Source of the DNA: Fonsecaea monophora
Lineage: Eukaryota; Ascomycota; Eurotiomycetes; Chaetothyriales; Herpotrichiellaceae
Direction of reading: 5' to 3'
Assembly (NCBI RefSeq): GCF_001642475.1
Contig: NW_019174002.1
Location: 1 to 64,000, forward strand
Length of the DNA stretch: 64,000 nt
A program made the position numbers and the translations under genes. Positions 21,016-31,117 of this stretch are shown one piece after another; position 1 is the first letter of the stretch, and each line of letters begins with the position of its first letter. The notes beneath the pieces were generated by a model, which made no database searches, had not been told where the DNA came from, and saw only the letters and a program-made list of their open reading frames with translations.

Positions 21016-23919
21016 TTATATGTTGCCAATGACGACCATATACCTCAATTTTCCGTCTTTACTAGACTTCGTCGTGTCACATCCGCCAATCCCGTCGTCG
21101 AGTTGCATCTGGCTGCTCTTCCAGCCCCAACTCTTACTGACATCGAACTTGTCTGGCGCGCTCTCATAAATGCTCAAAAGCCGCCCCCCCTTGCTCGGTG
21201 AATAGATCTTAAAGTATGTTCGTATTGTCGGACGTCCATCCATGTAAGGTGGCATAGCAGAAACATTGTATTTCCTGTTCGTCCGCAACAACTCTGCATC
21301 CTCCTCATCCGAATCTAACATCAGGCCATCGGCGGGAGAAGAGTCATTGGACAGCTTTCCCCCACTTTCAGGGTTTTGTGAAATCTTCTGGACCGGCTTT
21401 GCTGTTCGCCGTCGAAATGTCACCCTTTCGCCTTCCGCCATCGGTGGATTCGGAATATCATATTCTTGTGTCGACTCGGCTGATGCATCCTCCTGCTCTG
21501 CTGCTGACCCTCGAACTGGCTCATTGACGTGCCAACTGCGGTTTCTCTGTTCCGTCTTCCGAAGCAGCATCTCCCGCTCCAGCTGTCCGATGCGATCGTC
21601 CACCGTCGAAGATATCCACAGTGCAAGTGGATCCTCGCACGGATCTTTATCCTTGGCTCTGTGCAAGTATATGCCCAATTGCTGGACCTTCGAGTTATTG
21701 ACGCGTTGGATATAGAGGTTCCACAGGCTTCCCGCATACCAAACAGTGTGTGAATAGACCCGTTTCTTCTCTTTCAGTGTCCGGGGACTCGGGAACTCGG
21801 CTGAAAATCGAAATGGAGGATAGTAGCTGAAACGTGGCGTTGATGTTGGCGAATAGCCTCTGGACGGAGGTCTGCCGCTGTCGATTACATTGCCACTTGT
21901 GAAGTCGAGAGCCCATGCGACATCAGTGGGTTCGAGGCTTGCTGATAACCTGGCTGCATGCGTGCTCCACTCTGCAACGCTCGTAGAGTTAGCAGCTACA
22001 CAGGCTTCGCGGGTGCCTCCCATCACGCAGGAGACGTCGTTAGTCGGAATCCAGAATTTTCGAGGTTTGCCGTTACCATCCCAGGAGCCAGACTCCATCT
22101 CTGCGGGAACTTCGGTTGTGCTGGCTGGCCCATCGTCTCGGGACTTTCCTTTCTGGTCCAATGCTTGTTCAGCCTGTTCTTCCGCTTCATCAAAGTCTTC
22201 GGCTACTTCGCTTAGTCCGAGCGTCTCGTCAGTCTCCCGGGCATTGAGGACCTTCTGTCGAAGTTCCATTGACATCCATAAAGCATCACTTATGACCTTC
22301 TCCGGCAGTACCGGAACTCCAAGGATGTCTTTCTGCGTCCGAATCTGCTGTAATTGTTCGAAGCGAAGATGAACATAATGGATTCCTTCGTCCAGGAGCA
22401 CAAGCAGAGGTGCTATTTCTGGCGATGTGTACAGGGCGACCCAGGCCTCGTCCTTTTCGGAAACGTACCGGTTGTGTCCAGTTATTCTGTAAGGCGCATC
22501 GAATCTCACGGCAAAAAAACGTAGGCTTGTTGGTTTTGGATAAAGATATCGACCACTCGGAGACACCAGCCCTCCTTCGATGGCCTTAGCCTTCAGGCGG
22601 CGATTCAATAGCTTCAAGGCGAGGTACCACCTTTCCCACTCGCCTGGTACGAAGAACGGGTCCCCGCCAACGATCTCGCGGATGATTTCAGCCGGGATTT
22701 CGTCCCAGTACTCGTAAGGCATCTCCCAACCCTCTTTGCAAAGCATTGCCTTCGCTGAAGCCAGGATACGATCACCAGCTTTCCCGTAGTAATTGTTGGT
22801 CACTAGTTTGATCAAATTGTGAAGGGTAGCTGGCTGCATCTGTCGAAGGATCGAGTCGACACAGGACTCGACCAAGTCAGCCATATCAAGCCAGCATGCC
22901 GTAGCGAAGAGCCCAATTGCTTCTTTCTCTTCCTGCACAGGAAATTGTGTACCATAGATTCTCTTGAGTGCAAGCTCAAAAGCGTTTCTACTGATACTTG
23001 GGTCGAGATCTTCGCAAGGAATTGTCATCTCTCGCGCCGTACTCTCTGCCCAAGAACCAGAGAATGCCGACGAAAAGTAAGGCACACGATCGAGAAGCAG
23101 TTTGTGAAGTCTATAACTCTGACCAAAAGCATGCACAGTGATGTCTGAATGACGACCTTCCTCGAAGCCATGACGGAAGAGATGCCCTGTGAGTGTCGCC
23201 GTGTCACCGAGACCTCTGCTGGTACTGGATATGGTTCGGAGGTGGGAGTGGACTCTGGACGTGGGACCAGGACTCGATCCATCGCTTGTTATGAATAAGC
23301 GTGCAAGGGTCGTGGAGGTGTTCACAGGGTCAGGGTCGAAACTGCTGGTGACTGCACTTGTTGTGGGGTCATCCACATCTTTCTCAGTATTAAGCAGAGG
23401 ATGTCGATTGCTGGAGCCAGCGGGCGAGGCGGAAGGCGTGGTGTCTCCTGCCTTTATATTAGTACGCCGACTTCCACCAGCGCTTGTCAAGGCAGCTAGT
23501 GAGCCTGAATTGCTCGAGGACACTGCAGCGCTCAAGGACGCTAGCGCCGTGTTCGCAGAGACTGATGCAGTAGGCGGTCCCGATACAAAGATCGATCGAA
23601 GAGGAGGCTCGAAGGAGACTTGTGGGGGTGGATCTCCATAGCCTAAGCTAGGTATCTGGCTTGAAGAAGCTATCCTTCGCTGAGGGGGTGGTCTAGAGCT
23701 GGAAATCGTATTGGTAGGCTGTTGGAGCGGTGATCTGACTGGTCCCGGCGAGGAAGGCTCGAGATAGCGTGATGGGTGAGAAGGGGACGCTGCAGTGCCC
23801 TGTTCACTCCAGACGGCCCTGTCAACCTCTGGTATAGTAGTAGATACATCATACCCTGTGATCAGTCCATCCAGATCGTCTCGTGGTGGACTCCAACCGC
23901 TGAACTGTTCTTGATCCAT
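21016..23919 (-). CDS. Large BTB/POZ domain protein
   Basis: A 967-residue single-exon protein. Residues ~1-235 are Ser/Pro/Thr-rich and probably disordered. A BTB/POZ domain follows (HLFRHGFEEGRHSDITVHAF, then YRLHKLLLDRVPYFSSAFSGSWAES), continuing into a helical BACK-like region (LFATACWLDMADLVESCVDSI). The central part (YLYPKPTSLRFFAVRFDAPY, then HTVWYAGSLWNLYIQ) looks like a folded region conserved in fungal BTB proteins. Acidic, disordered linkers separate these blocks. BTB domains dimerise and often recruit cullin-3 ubiquitin ligases or chromatin factors. The arrangement recalls germ-cell-less-type BTB proteins, but the exact partner is unknown. Confidence 0.8.
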   Translation of the reverse strand: MDQEQFSGWSPPRDDLDGLITGYDVSTTIPEVDRAVWSEQGTAASPSHPSRYLEPSSPGPVRSPLQQPTNTISSSRPPPQRRIASSSQIPSLGYGDPPPQVSFEPPLRSIFVSGPPTASVSANTALASLSAAVSSSNSGSLAALTSAGGSRRTNIKAGDTTPSASPAGSSNRHPLLNTEKDVDDPTTSAVTSSFDPDPVNTSTTLARLFITSDGSSPGPTSRVHSHLRTISSTSRGLGDTATLTGHLFRHGFEEGRHSDITVHAFGQSYRLHKLLLDRVPYFSSAFSGSWAESTAREMTIPCEDLDPSISRNAFELALKRIYGTQFPVQEEKEAIGLFATACWLDMADLVESCVDSILRQMQPATLHNLIKLVTNNYYGKAGDRILASAKAMLCKEGWEMPYEYWDEIPAEIIREIVGGDPFFVPGEWERWYLALKLLNRRLKAKAIEGGLVSPSGRYLYPKPTSLRFFAVRFDAPYRITGHNRYVSEKDEAWVALYTSPEIAPLLVLLDEGIHYVHLRFEQLQQIRTQKDILGVPVLPEKVISDALWMSMELRQKVLNARETDETLGLSEVAEDFDEAEEQAEQALDQKGKSRDDGPASTTEVPAEMESGSWDGNGKPRKFWIPTNDVSCVMGGTREACVAANSTSVAEWSTHAARLSASLEPTDVAWALDFTSGNVIDSGRPPSRGYSPTSTPRFSYYPPFRFSAEFPSPRTLKEKKRVYSHTVWYAGSLWNLYIQRVNNSKVQQLGIYLHRAKDKDPCEDPLALWISSTVDDRIGQLEREMLLRKTEQRNRSWHVNEPVRGSAAEQEDASAESTQEYDIPNPPMAEGERVTFRRRTAKPVQKISQNPESGGKLSNDSSPADGLMLDSDEEDAELLRTNRKYNVSAMPPYMDGRPTIRTYFKIYSPSKGGRLLSIYESAPDKFDVSKSWGWKSSQMQLDDGIGGCDTTKSSKDGKLRYMVVIGNI

Positions 23920-24632
23920 CAGATTGAACTATTGCCAAAGCCTTCGTCAGAGAGGTATGACGTTTTGCACATATTCGTCGAACGAAGTTATAGGAAATCA
24001 GCACTGTGCAGCAAGAATCATCTTGCACATGGACTCAGAGAGGAAGGGCAAAGATGGCCAGAGCTGACGTTGTACCGCCCTGACTGAAAGAAGTTGTGAT
24101 TGAAAACACCAACAACTGCGATCCTCAAGCCCACTGAATGCTCCACCAGCCTCTGAAGGTGTAATGTAGGAATGAGCACTGTCACTTTTCTTCGGGAGTA
24201 GTGGTGATCGCAGCAGATTACAAAAGTTGGCAAGTCGTTACAGATGTTGCAAGAAACAGCGGGTTTTAAGATGATCATCAACAGCGTCACCTGGACGGTT
24301 GTGCCGCTGTGCAGGAGCCACGCAGCCACGCCGCCACGATCCGCCAGCCGCAAGCCGCCAGCCACAAACCACAAGCCACGTGTGGTCGTCGTCTCGGAAA
24401 TACCACGGACTTAAAAGTGACAGTATTATTTGGCGACTTCTTCCTTTCCGTAGGAGGACTGAATTGGGTGTTTCTCGACTCACACCAACTACCATCGAGA
24501 CGTCGTGATGGCAACTTAAGACATTGAACTCGCCGTGCTTGCGACCAGCCTAGACTATTAGTCACCTTTCTTTTCAAGGGCACCGCAGCATGGCCGGCTT
24601 TGTATCCGTCACGTCTCCTTCCCCTGTTCATC
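23920..24632. other. Divergent promoter region
   Basis: 713 bp between the starts of the BTB gene and the TAPT1-family gene, presumably holding both promoters. A short CCGCCA/CCACAAGCC-rich stretch occurs near 24330-24380. No coding signal. Confidence 0.4.
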
Positions 24633-27557
24633 ATGGAAGGGCCAACGATTACAGCCGTGGTGAATAGTGACCACTATCATTTCGCCGGGCGACAACCGCT
24701 TACACCTCCTAATGTTCATGACACCCTACCGCTAGTTCATTCCCCAACAGATCGAACGAATGCCCAGAATGGGATGCCGCCGACGCAGGACAACCGTTTA
24801 TCCGAGGTGGACAATACACTACTGCAAGCGGATGAGGGTCGGAGTAACGGGCATGTGACGCGGAATGGAGTTGAGAATACTACAAAAGGGATCTTGGACA
24901 GAGATCACGACCATGTCATGGGAGTGGCTACATCTATAAAAACGATACCAAATGGTTCGACGACAGACCGGGATTGTTCGCTTGCTTCCCCTACAAAAGC
25001 AGACCAATCGGTGCTGGGGCATGCTGCGGAAGGCTCAAATGGAATCGAGGTCGAAGAAAATGGACCAAGAGGATACAAATTGTTGCCAGATGACATGCAC
25101 AACCTACCGACCACGGGGGACTCTCTTCCTACTTGTCCTGGCGATTCACAAATAACAGCACCTGTCTCAAACGATGAGCTGAACCTTTACACAGCCTTCC
25201 CCGCAGCCGACAAAGCTCCAGAGTCTCCTCATGATGATGTCTTTATTTCCACTCCGAAGGCAGCAACCGGCACATCTAGGCAATCTGAAACGTCCGAGAT
25301 AAGACGAAGTCGTAACCTCACCATCGAGACTAGCAACCAACTACTGCAATCTACAGGCAGTCCTTTACTCAGACCTAATCCCCTACAGAGGACTCTATCT
25401 ACTCCTAGTGCCCTCAAGAGCCCCCTGTCTCCTCAACGGCACGATAGAATTGGCTCACGACCAACTCTTAAGATTCCCGAGACCGGGGCAAAAATTGATG
25501 GAACCACCGGGAGAAGGCATTCGTCTTCCGGGCGACCTCTTGCGTCCCCAATGCCGACATCAATTCCATTGCCACCTTTGTCAATTCCAACCTATCTCCA
25601 GCTCGAATTATCATCACAGCGACCCTCCCAACTGTATATCCATAGGTCTGCCAACAGCGACTTTCCGTACGAGTCTTCACGAGTCAAGGTCGAGAGACTT
25701 ATGAACTTTTTGCTGCTTCCTATGTACCTCGAGAGTGTCCTATGGTTCGGCACTCTTGCGTGTCTCGATTCATGGCTCTATACGTTCACGATCCTTCCAC
25801 TCAGACTCCTCAAATCGTTCTACATTCTGGTCAAATCTTGGTGCATTAACTTCATGAGTGAAGTGCACTTTGTCGCCAGTTTTGTGTACAACGGGACTGG
25901 AAGAATGTGGAGAAGACGAAGGAGCAGTCTTGTTCCAACCTCTTCACGTAAAGCCTCAGGTTCTGACGCGGGTGAAGGCAAAGCTGCTCATTCTATTGCA
26001 GCACACAATCGCAGGCAAGGGAAGCAGCATCAGAGGACAAAGTCGGTGCCATCGGCGTTGCTTCCTGATGACAAAGCGGACATGCTCAAGGGCCTGCTGA
26101 TCATTTGCACATGCCTTATTCTTCTGAGGCTTGATGCCAGCCGGATGTACCATTGGATTCGTGGTCAGGCTGCCATCAAGCTATATGTCATCTACAACCT
26201 CCTGGAAGTCTGCGATCGGCTGTTCTCTGCAATAGGGCAAGATGTCCTCGAATGTTTGTTCTCCAAGGAGGCGCTCGAACGCAAGCCAGATGGCCACAGC
26301 AAAGTTCTACGGCCATTCTGGTTGTTCGTGCTGGCACTCGTTTACACAGTCATTCACTCTACAGCTCTGTTCTATCAAGTCATCACGCTCAACGTGGCTG
26401 TCAACTCATACTCGAACGCTCTCATCACGTTATTGTTGTCAAATCAGTTTGTGGAGATCAAATCCACCGTCTTCAAAAAATTTGAGAAGGAGAACCTTTT
26501 TCAACTGACTTGTGCTGATGTCGTCGAACGCTTCCAACTTTGGCACATGCTGGTCATTATTGCTTCCCGCAACATCGTGGAGACGGGAGGATTAAGCGCA
26601 GGATTGAACGCTTTTGTCAGAGCATCGAGTGCGGTGGCAGCGGCGCCTCCCCTGACTACGAATAGCAGCCTTCCTTTCATCAGCGCTCTTCCGCCGAAAT
26701 CGGTGAGCTCGACCCTTCCAAAATCGTTCACTCTGTTACCAGCTGCAGTCAATACGATAACATCGTACGCTCCAGCTGTCAGTCAGGTGCTCGGTCCTTT
26801 TTTGGCCGTCCTAGGGTCTGAGATGTTGGTAGACTGGCTCAAACATGCTTATATCAACAAGTTTAACAACACCCGTCCTGCCATATACGACCGATTTCTG
26901 GATGTTTTGGCCAAGGACTATTACACAAACGCTTTCGGCGACCAGAACCTGACCAAGCGGTTGGGCTTGCCGGTCATCCCTTTGAGCTGTCTCTTGATTC
27001 GAGCCACAGTGCAAACATACCAGATGTTCATGGCCGCATGGGTTCCGTCGAGCTCGCCAAGCTCGTCAACAAGCCTGGCCAGCATCCACGAGCATTACTC
27101 TGCGGCCCGCTCAAACATGCCCATGACCACGAGCACGGCGATTTCCAAAACCGTCGACGACATTATCAGAGCCATTCCCGCGGCCATCACCAGCTCCAGC
27201 GTCGTCACACACATGACCACCATACTGTTATTCCTCCTGTTCTTCCTGATCCTCCTGGCCTGCAAGCTCGTGTTGGGCATGCTCCTCCTCGCCTTTGCGC
27301 GGTCCCGCTACCGGTCGATGAAGCTGCGTGAGAAGAACCCGATCTACCACGTCGACGGCGGCCGGCGCGTCGGGGGTTGGGGCGTCGTCGAAGTCGACGA
27401 CGATAAACGCCGGTGGATCTACGAGGACGATCCGGCCGGGCTCAAGGCGCTGCGCGAGAGGGAGGAAAAGGACAAAAAGAACAAGGAAAGGGGGACCGGG
27501 GTCGAGAGCTTCGACAAAGTCAGACGGTACGAGATGGTGGCCAAGAGGATATGGTAA
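24633..27557 (+). CDS. TAPT1 / Emp65 family endoplasmic reticulum membrane protein
   Basis: A 974-residue single-exon member of the TAPT1 (DUF747) family. Yeast Emp65 works with Slp1 in protein protection at the ER and nuclear envelope, and metazoan TAPT1 is linked to ciliary-basal and secretory functions. The first ~340 residues are a Ser/Pro-rich disordered region. The conserved core begins at SSRVKVERLMNFLLLPMYLES, then DMLKGLLIICTCLILLRLDASRMYHWIRGQAAIKLYVIYN, DRLFSAIGQDVLECLFS, VYTVIHSTALFYQVITLNVAVNSYSNALITLLLSNQFVEIKSTVFKKFEKENLFQ (read in parts), and DWLKHAYINKFNN. A last span lies near LLFLLFFLILLACKLVLGML. The start at 24633 is the first in-frame ATG. Confidence 0.92.
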   Translation: MEGPTITAVVNSDHYHFAGRQPLTPPNVHDTLPLVHSPTDRTNAQNGMPPTQDNRLSEVDNTLLQADEGRSNGHVTRNGVENTTKGILDRDHDHVMGVATSIKTIPNGSTTDRDCSLASPTKADQSVLGHAAEGSNGIEVEENGPRGYKLLPDDMHNLPTTGDSLPTCPGDSQITAPVSNDELNLYTAFPAADKAPESPHDDVFISTPKAATGTSRQSETSEIRRSRNLTIETSNQLLQSTGSPLLRPNPLQRTLSTPSALKSPLSPQRHDRIGSRPTLKIPETGAKIDGTTGRRHSSSGRPLASPMPTSIPLPPLSIPTYLQLELSSQRPSQLYIHRSANSDFPYESSRVKVERLMNFLLLPMYLESVLWFGTLACLDSWLYTFTILPLRLLKSFYILVKSWCINFMSEVHFVASFVYNGTGRMWRRRRSSLVPTSSRKASGSDAGEGKAAHSIAAHNRRQGKQHQRTKSVPSALLPDDKADMLKGLLIICTCLILLRLDASRMYHWIRGQAAIKLYVIYNLLEVCDRLFSAIGQDVLECLFSKEALERKPDGHSKVLRPFWLFVLALVYTVIHSTALFYQVITLNVAVNSYSNALITLLLSNQFVEIKSTVFKKFEKENLFQLTCADVVERFQLWHMLVIIASRNIVETGGLSAGLNAFVRASSAVAAAPPLTTNSSLPFISALPPKSVSSTLPKSFTLLPAAVNTITSYAPAVSQVLGPFLAVLGSEMLVDWLKHAYINKFNNTRPAIYDRFLDVLAKDYYTNAFGDQNLTKRLGLPVIPLSCLLIRATVQTYQMFMAAWVPSSSPSSSTSLASIHEHYSAARSNMPMTTSTAISKTVDDIIRAIPAAITSSSVVTHMTTILLFLLFFLILLACKLVLGMLLLAFARSRYRSMKLREKNPIYHVDGGRRVGGWGVVEVDDDKRRWIYEDDPAGLKALREREEKDKKNKERGTGVESFDKVRRYEMVAKRIW

Positions 27558-28237
27558 TGAAAAGCTAGCTCTGATAAGGTCTCCTCCTAACCGGGTGACT
27601 GGCAGTCATTTCACTAGTGAGTCACCAAGTGAGCGGAGGAGGAGGAGGGTCCTAATTAATTGATGGGCCCCAAAGCACAAGCGATGTTCGTGCATACATA
27701 CATGCATACTACTGTAGGTGGGTAGTCTAAGCCACTGTCTGTCTGTCCGTCCGTCCGTTTGTCTGGCCCTGAATCGGGATTGCAGATTGATGGTATCGGG
27801 ACACCACAAAAACTTTATCATTCTTCGTCAAGTAAGGAAGAAGGACGACCATTCTTCTACATACATACACACATACTTTGTATGCGCGCGCGCAGGTTTT
27901 CTATCTTTTTTTTTTCTCTCTCTTTTCTTGGGCTCTTGTCTTGTCTTCTCGCACGTGCGTGCGTGTATGAGAGTAAGTAAGCAAGTAAGCAAGTGATTTG
28001 AGGTGTATCTCTTAGTTTGCGGGCATCAGCATCACCATCAACGCGTACATATACCAGCCACCCCTCGGACACAGTTCAAGATGAAAACCCCTGTGAGGAG
28101 GCGGGGCACGAAAGAGGGGGGTTCTCATGAGCTCGTCAAACGCGTCAAACACGACTTCTTAGCAACAGCGCTAATACCAGCACCGGCATCAGCACTTCCA
28201 GCACCACCAGCAACAGAAACATTCCAACAGATTCAAG
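27558..28237. other. Convergent 3' region rich in simple repeats
   Basis: 680 bp between two converging genes. It contains GTCT/GTCC tracts at about 27735-27762, ACAT/ACAC tracts near 27860-27880, a run of T at about 27906-27915 and AAGC/AAGT tracts near 27975-27993. No gene. Confidence 0.6.
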
Positions 28238-30040
28238 CTAAGGGGCCGGTCTGGTCGCGACGACCTCGTGGACCGCCGCAGTCTCCTTGCCGCCGGCGGG
28301 GGTCTTCTCCTCCTTCATAAAGGGGAAGGCCAGGACCTCGCGGATGGTGTAATTGTCGGTGAGGAACATGACGAGCCTGTCGATGCCCATGCCCCAGCCG
28401 CCGGTGGGCGGAAGGCCGAACTCGAGCGAGGTGCAAAAGTTCTCGTCGATCATCTGGGCCTCGTCGTCGCCCTGGGCCTTTTGGCGGGCCTGCTCCTCGA
28501 AGCGCAGCCGCTGCTCGAACGGGTCGTTCAACTCGGTGTACGCGTTGACAATCTCCTTCTTGCACACAAACGCCTCGAAGCGCTCGCAGATGCCCGGCGA
28601 CGAGCGGTGGTACTTGGCCAGCGGCGACATGATCTGCGGGTGGCCCATGATGAAGGTCGGGTCGATGCACTTCTCCTCGATGAACTCGCCGACCAGCTTG
28701 TCGAGCATGCGCGCATTGGTCTCGGGGGGCGGGCACGTCACGTTGCACTTCTTGAGGACGCGCTTGAGGAATTCGTTGGTCTCGGCCGTGTGGAGTTGGT
28801 CGCCCGGCGGAAACTTTTCGCCCGTGGCTTCCTCGAGGGCCGGGATCATGTCGATGCGCTTCCACGGCCGGGACCAGTTGACTTCGTAGACCTCTCCATT
28901 CTGTGTGTGGAAGGTCGTTTGGTGGCCTCCAGTGACTTCCTTGACGAGCCCCGAGACGAGTTCCTCGGTGCGGTCCATCACATCGTAGACGTCGGCGTAC
29001 GCCTCGTAGAATTCGCACGTGGTAAACTCCGGGTTGTGCGTCAGGTCGGCGCCTTCGTTGCGGAATTGCTTCCCCAGCTCATATACTCGGTCGATACCTC
29101 CCACGACCAGCATCTTGAGGTACAGCTCCGGTGCGATACGCATAAACATGTCCGTCTGGTACTCGTTGATGTGTGTCTTGAACGGCTTGGCCGTGGCACC
29201 CCCAGCAATGGAGTTCATCATAGGCGTTTCCACTTCGACGAACCCATTGGAGTCGAAGTAGCGACGCACGTACGAGACGATCTTGGCACGGGTGAGGAGG
29301 ATGTTGCGCGACTTCTCATTCATGATGAGGTCGAGGTAGCGCTGGCGGAAGCGGGTTTCGACATCCTGGAGACCGAAATGTTCCGAGGGGATCTGGTGCA
29401 GGCAGGGTGTGAGGAGGATGACTTGACGAGCAAACACGGAGAGTTCGCCCTCGTTGGGACGGTTCTTGGGTGACGTCCGTCCGGGGTATCCGATGACGCC
29501 GATGATGTCCCCTCTCCGTAAGTGCTCGTGCTGGGCCTCGAAGGAGACGTCGCCGGCGGCTTCTTGGGCCTGACACATTATCTGGACCTTGGTGCCGCCG
29601 CTCCTGATGTCGTAGAAGACCAGCTTGGCCCCTGCGGATCGCTTGACGTAGACTCTCCCCGCGACACGTATCTCCACCTCTTTCTTCTGCTCGCCGGGCT
29701 TGAGGGAGGCATATTCCTCGACAAACTTGCCCAGGTCCGTGTTGACCAGGAACTTGTGAGGGTACGGGTTGGGGTCCTTGGTCTCCCGCAGCCGGTTGAT
29801 GCGACCACTTCTGATTTCAAAGTACTGGTTCGGGTTGAGATTGCTCTCGTCGAGTTCTGCCTTCATGGCTTTCTTTTCGACTTGGAGCGGGGCAGCGGCG
29901 GCCTTTTCCTTCTTCTTCTCTTCCAGTTGTCTTTGCTTCTGTCTCTTCTTCAACTCGGACTTGGAGACCCTCTCACCGGTGACCTCGTCGAGGTGCAGGT
30001 TGGCGGTGTCTTGGGTAACAGACTCGGTTGCGTCTGCCAT
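28238..30040 (-). CDS. KRS1: Lysyl-tRNA synthetase, cytoplasmic
   Basis: A class IIb synthetase that charges tRNA-Lys. The single exon encodes 600 residues, close to the family length. An N-terminal Lys/Glu-rich helix (KSELKKRQKQRQLEEKKKEK) is the eukaryotic tRNA-binding extension. The OB-fold anticodon-binding domain spans ~115-230 (VAGRVYVKRSAGAKLVFYDI). The catalytic core shows motif 1 (DSNGFVEVETPMM), motif 2 (QFRNEGADLTHNPEFTTCEF) and motif 3 (GGWGMGIDRLVMFLTD). No targeting peptide is seen, so this is the cytosolic enzyme. The coding region is very GC-biased at third positions, which leaves a 401-codon open frame on the opposite strand. The run YHRSSPGICERFE is standard for the family. 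Confidence 0.97.
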   Translation of the reverse strand: MADATESVTQDTANLHLDEVTGERVSKSELKKRQKQRQLEEKKKEKAAAAPLQVEKKAMKAELDESNLNPNQYFEIRSGRINRLRETKDPNPYPHKFLVNTDLGKFVEEYASLKPGEQKKEVEIRVAGRVYVKRSAGAKLVFYDIRSGGTKVQIMCQAQEAAGDVSFEAQHEHLRRGDIIGVIGYPGRTSPKNRPNEGELSVFARQVILLTPCLHQIPSEHFGLQDVETRFRQRYLDLIMNEKSRNILLTRAKIVSYVRRYFDSNGFVEVETPMMNSIAGGATAKPFKTHINEYQTDMFMRIAPELYLKMLVVGGIDRVYELGKQFRNEGADLTHNPEFTTCEFYEAYADVYDVMDRTEELVSGLVKEVTGGHQTTFHTQNGEVYEVNWSRPWKRIDMIPALEEATGEKFPPGDQLHTAETNEFLKRVLKKCNVTCPPPETNARMLDKLVGEFIEEKCIDPTFIMGHPQIMSPLAKYHRSSPGICERFEAFVCKKEIVNAYTELNDPFEQRLRFEEQARQKAQGDDEAQMIDENFCTSLEFGLPPTGGWGMGIDRLVMFLTDNYTIREVLAFPFMKEEKTPAGGKETAAVHEVVATRPAP

Positions 30041-30587
30041 GATGAAGAGTTCAACGAGGTTTTGGGGGATCAGTGATTGGGGATTTATACCTGTCGAGAC
30101 GAGCGCAATTGAAATCCTGGATCAAAAGTGTCACAAATAAAACATGCTGAAAAATGACTCACTTAGTGTGGGGTCGTGTGCCTTAATGACTCGTACCGTT
30201 GATGATGACGAGGGGCAACGAGAGAGCCAAAGAGGGACAATAATAATAATAATACGCGAATCCCTCCTACGAGAACCGAGTGGTCTTTGACTCTTAGCTT
30301 CGTCTCACAAGCACTTAGCCCACAAACAGTCAAGGTTGTGCGTTTGTAATACGAGTATGTACAGGACTTCTAGTATACTTGGTTGTTCTAGGAGCTCCTG
30401 TTAGGTGGGAAGAAAGAGAGTCACACTTTAAGCCATCATCAATGCATTGAGCTCAGCGGCTCCTCTCCCCGGAAGACGCAGCCAGCTTCAGCACTGGAAA
30501 GACACGCACGACTTGTCTTGCACTTTATATAGTACAGTCCTGAACATCTCCGATGACCCTACCCTCCCCAATACCAACGTGTCTACC
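30041..30587. other. Spacer upstream of KRS1
   Basis: 547 bp with the KRS1 promoter and leader and the MAPEG gene's 3' flank. An AAT microsatellite is at 30239-30254. No gene. Confidence 0.5.
30239..30254. repeat. AAT microsatellite
   Basis: About five units of AAT in the KRS1 upstream region. Confidence 0.8.
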
Positions 30588-31117
30588 TCAAAGCAATTTC
30601 AATGCTGTAGACACGCACAAACTCCAGAGTCCACCTTGCATCAACCAAAAGAGACTTCCGGACAACCTGCCCTTGCCATCCTTCTTCGTGCCCTTGACAT
30701 AGCCGATCGCGTAGACGATCCGAAACGCCAGCCAGGCAGCCCCCAATGCGGCCGTGGCCGTGGGATACTCCAAGCCCGCGAACAACATGTAGGCGATTGT
30801 CTGGGGCATGTTCTCGAGCAGATTGGCGTGCGCTCTCTGGGCGCAGTTGAATTTGTACGCGGCTTGGCTCTCTTTGACCTTCTCTGCCGACGCGTAGGCG
30901 TTTGGGTAAGGCACGCCAGCCGGCTTGCGCAGGAAGGTCACCGCCATGCCTTGGGCGTAGCAGAGGACTGGGATCGCCCCTAGAGCGATGAGGACGACAT
31001 AGCTTTTGCGAGGAGAGGTCCTGTCAGCTTGCCCCTCCGAAACCCGCAAAAAAAAAAGCCGAGGGAAGCTCTTTGAACTCACCCGTATCGGTCGGGAACA
31101 GTGAGAGTGGCCACCAT
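30588..31117 (-). CDS. MAPEG family protein (microsomal glutathione S-transferase 3-like)
   Basis: A small integral membrane protein of the MAPEG superfamily, related to MGST3, which conjugates or reduces lipid hydroperoxides with glutathione in the ER or outer mitochondrial membrane. The model is 149 residues in two exons, 31117-31083 and 31002-30588. It starts MVATLTVPDRYG and continues YVVLIALGAIPVLC. Four hydrophobic helices are seen. Family residues include PYPNAYA, FNCAQRAHANLLENMPQ and GLEYPTATAALGAAWLAFRIVYAIGY. The intron has a consensus gtgagt donor. A second acceptor 18 nt upstream, at 31021-31022, would insert six residues in frame. Whether glutathione is really bound is inferred from family membership. 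Confidence 0.9.

Noticed and set aside
28268..29473. 401-codon open frame on the plus strand
   Set aside because: It is the exact antisense of the lysyl-tRNA synthetase core. GC-rich third positions on the minus strand remove stops on the other. No domain is seen in it.
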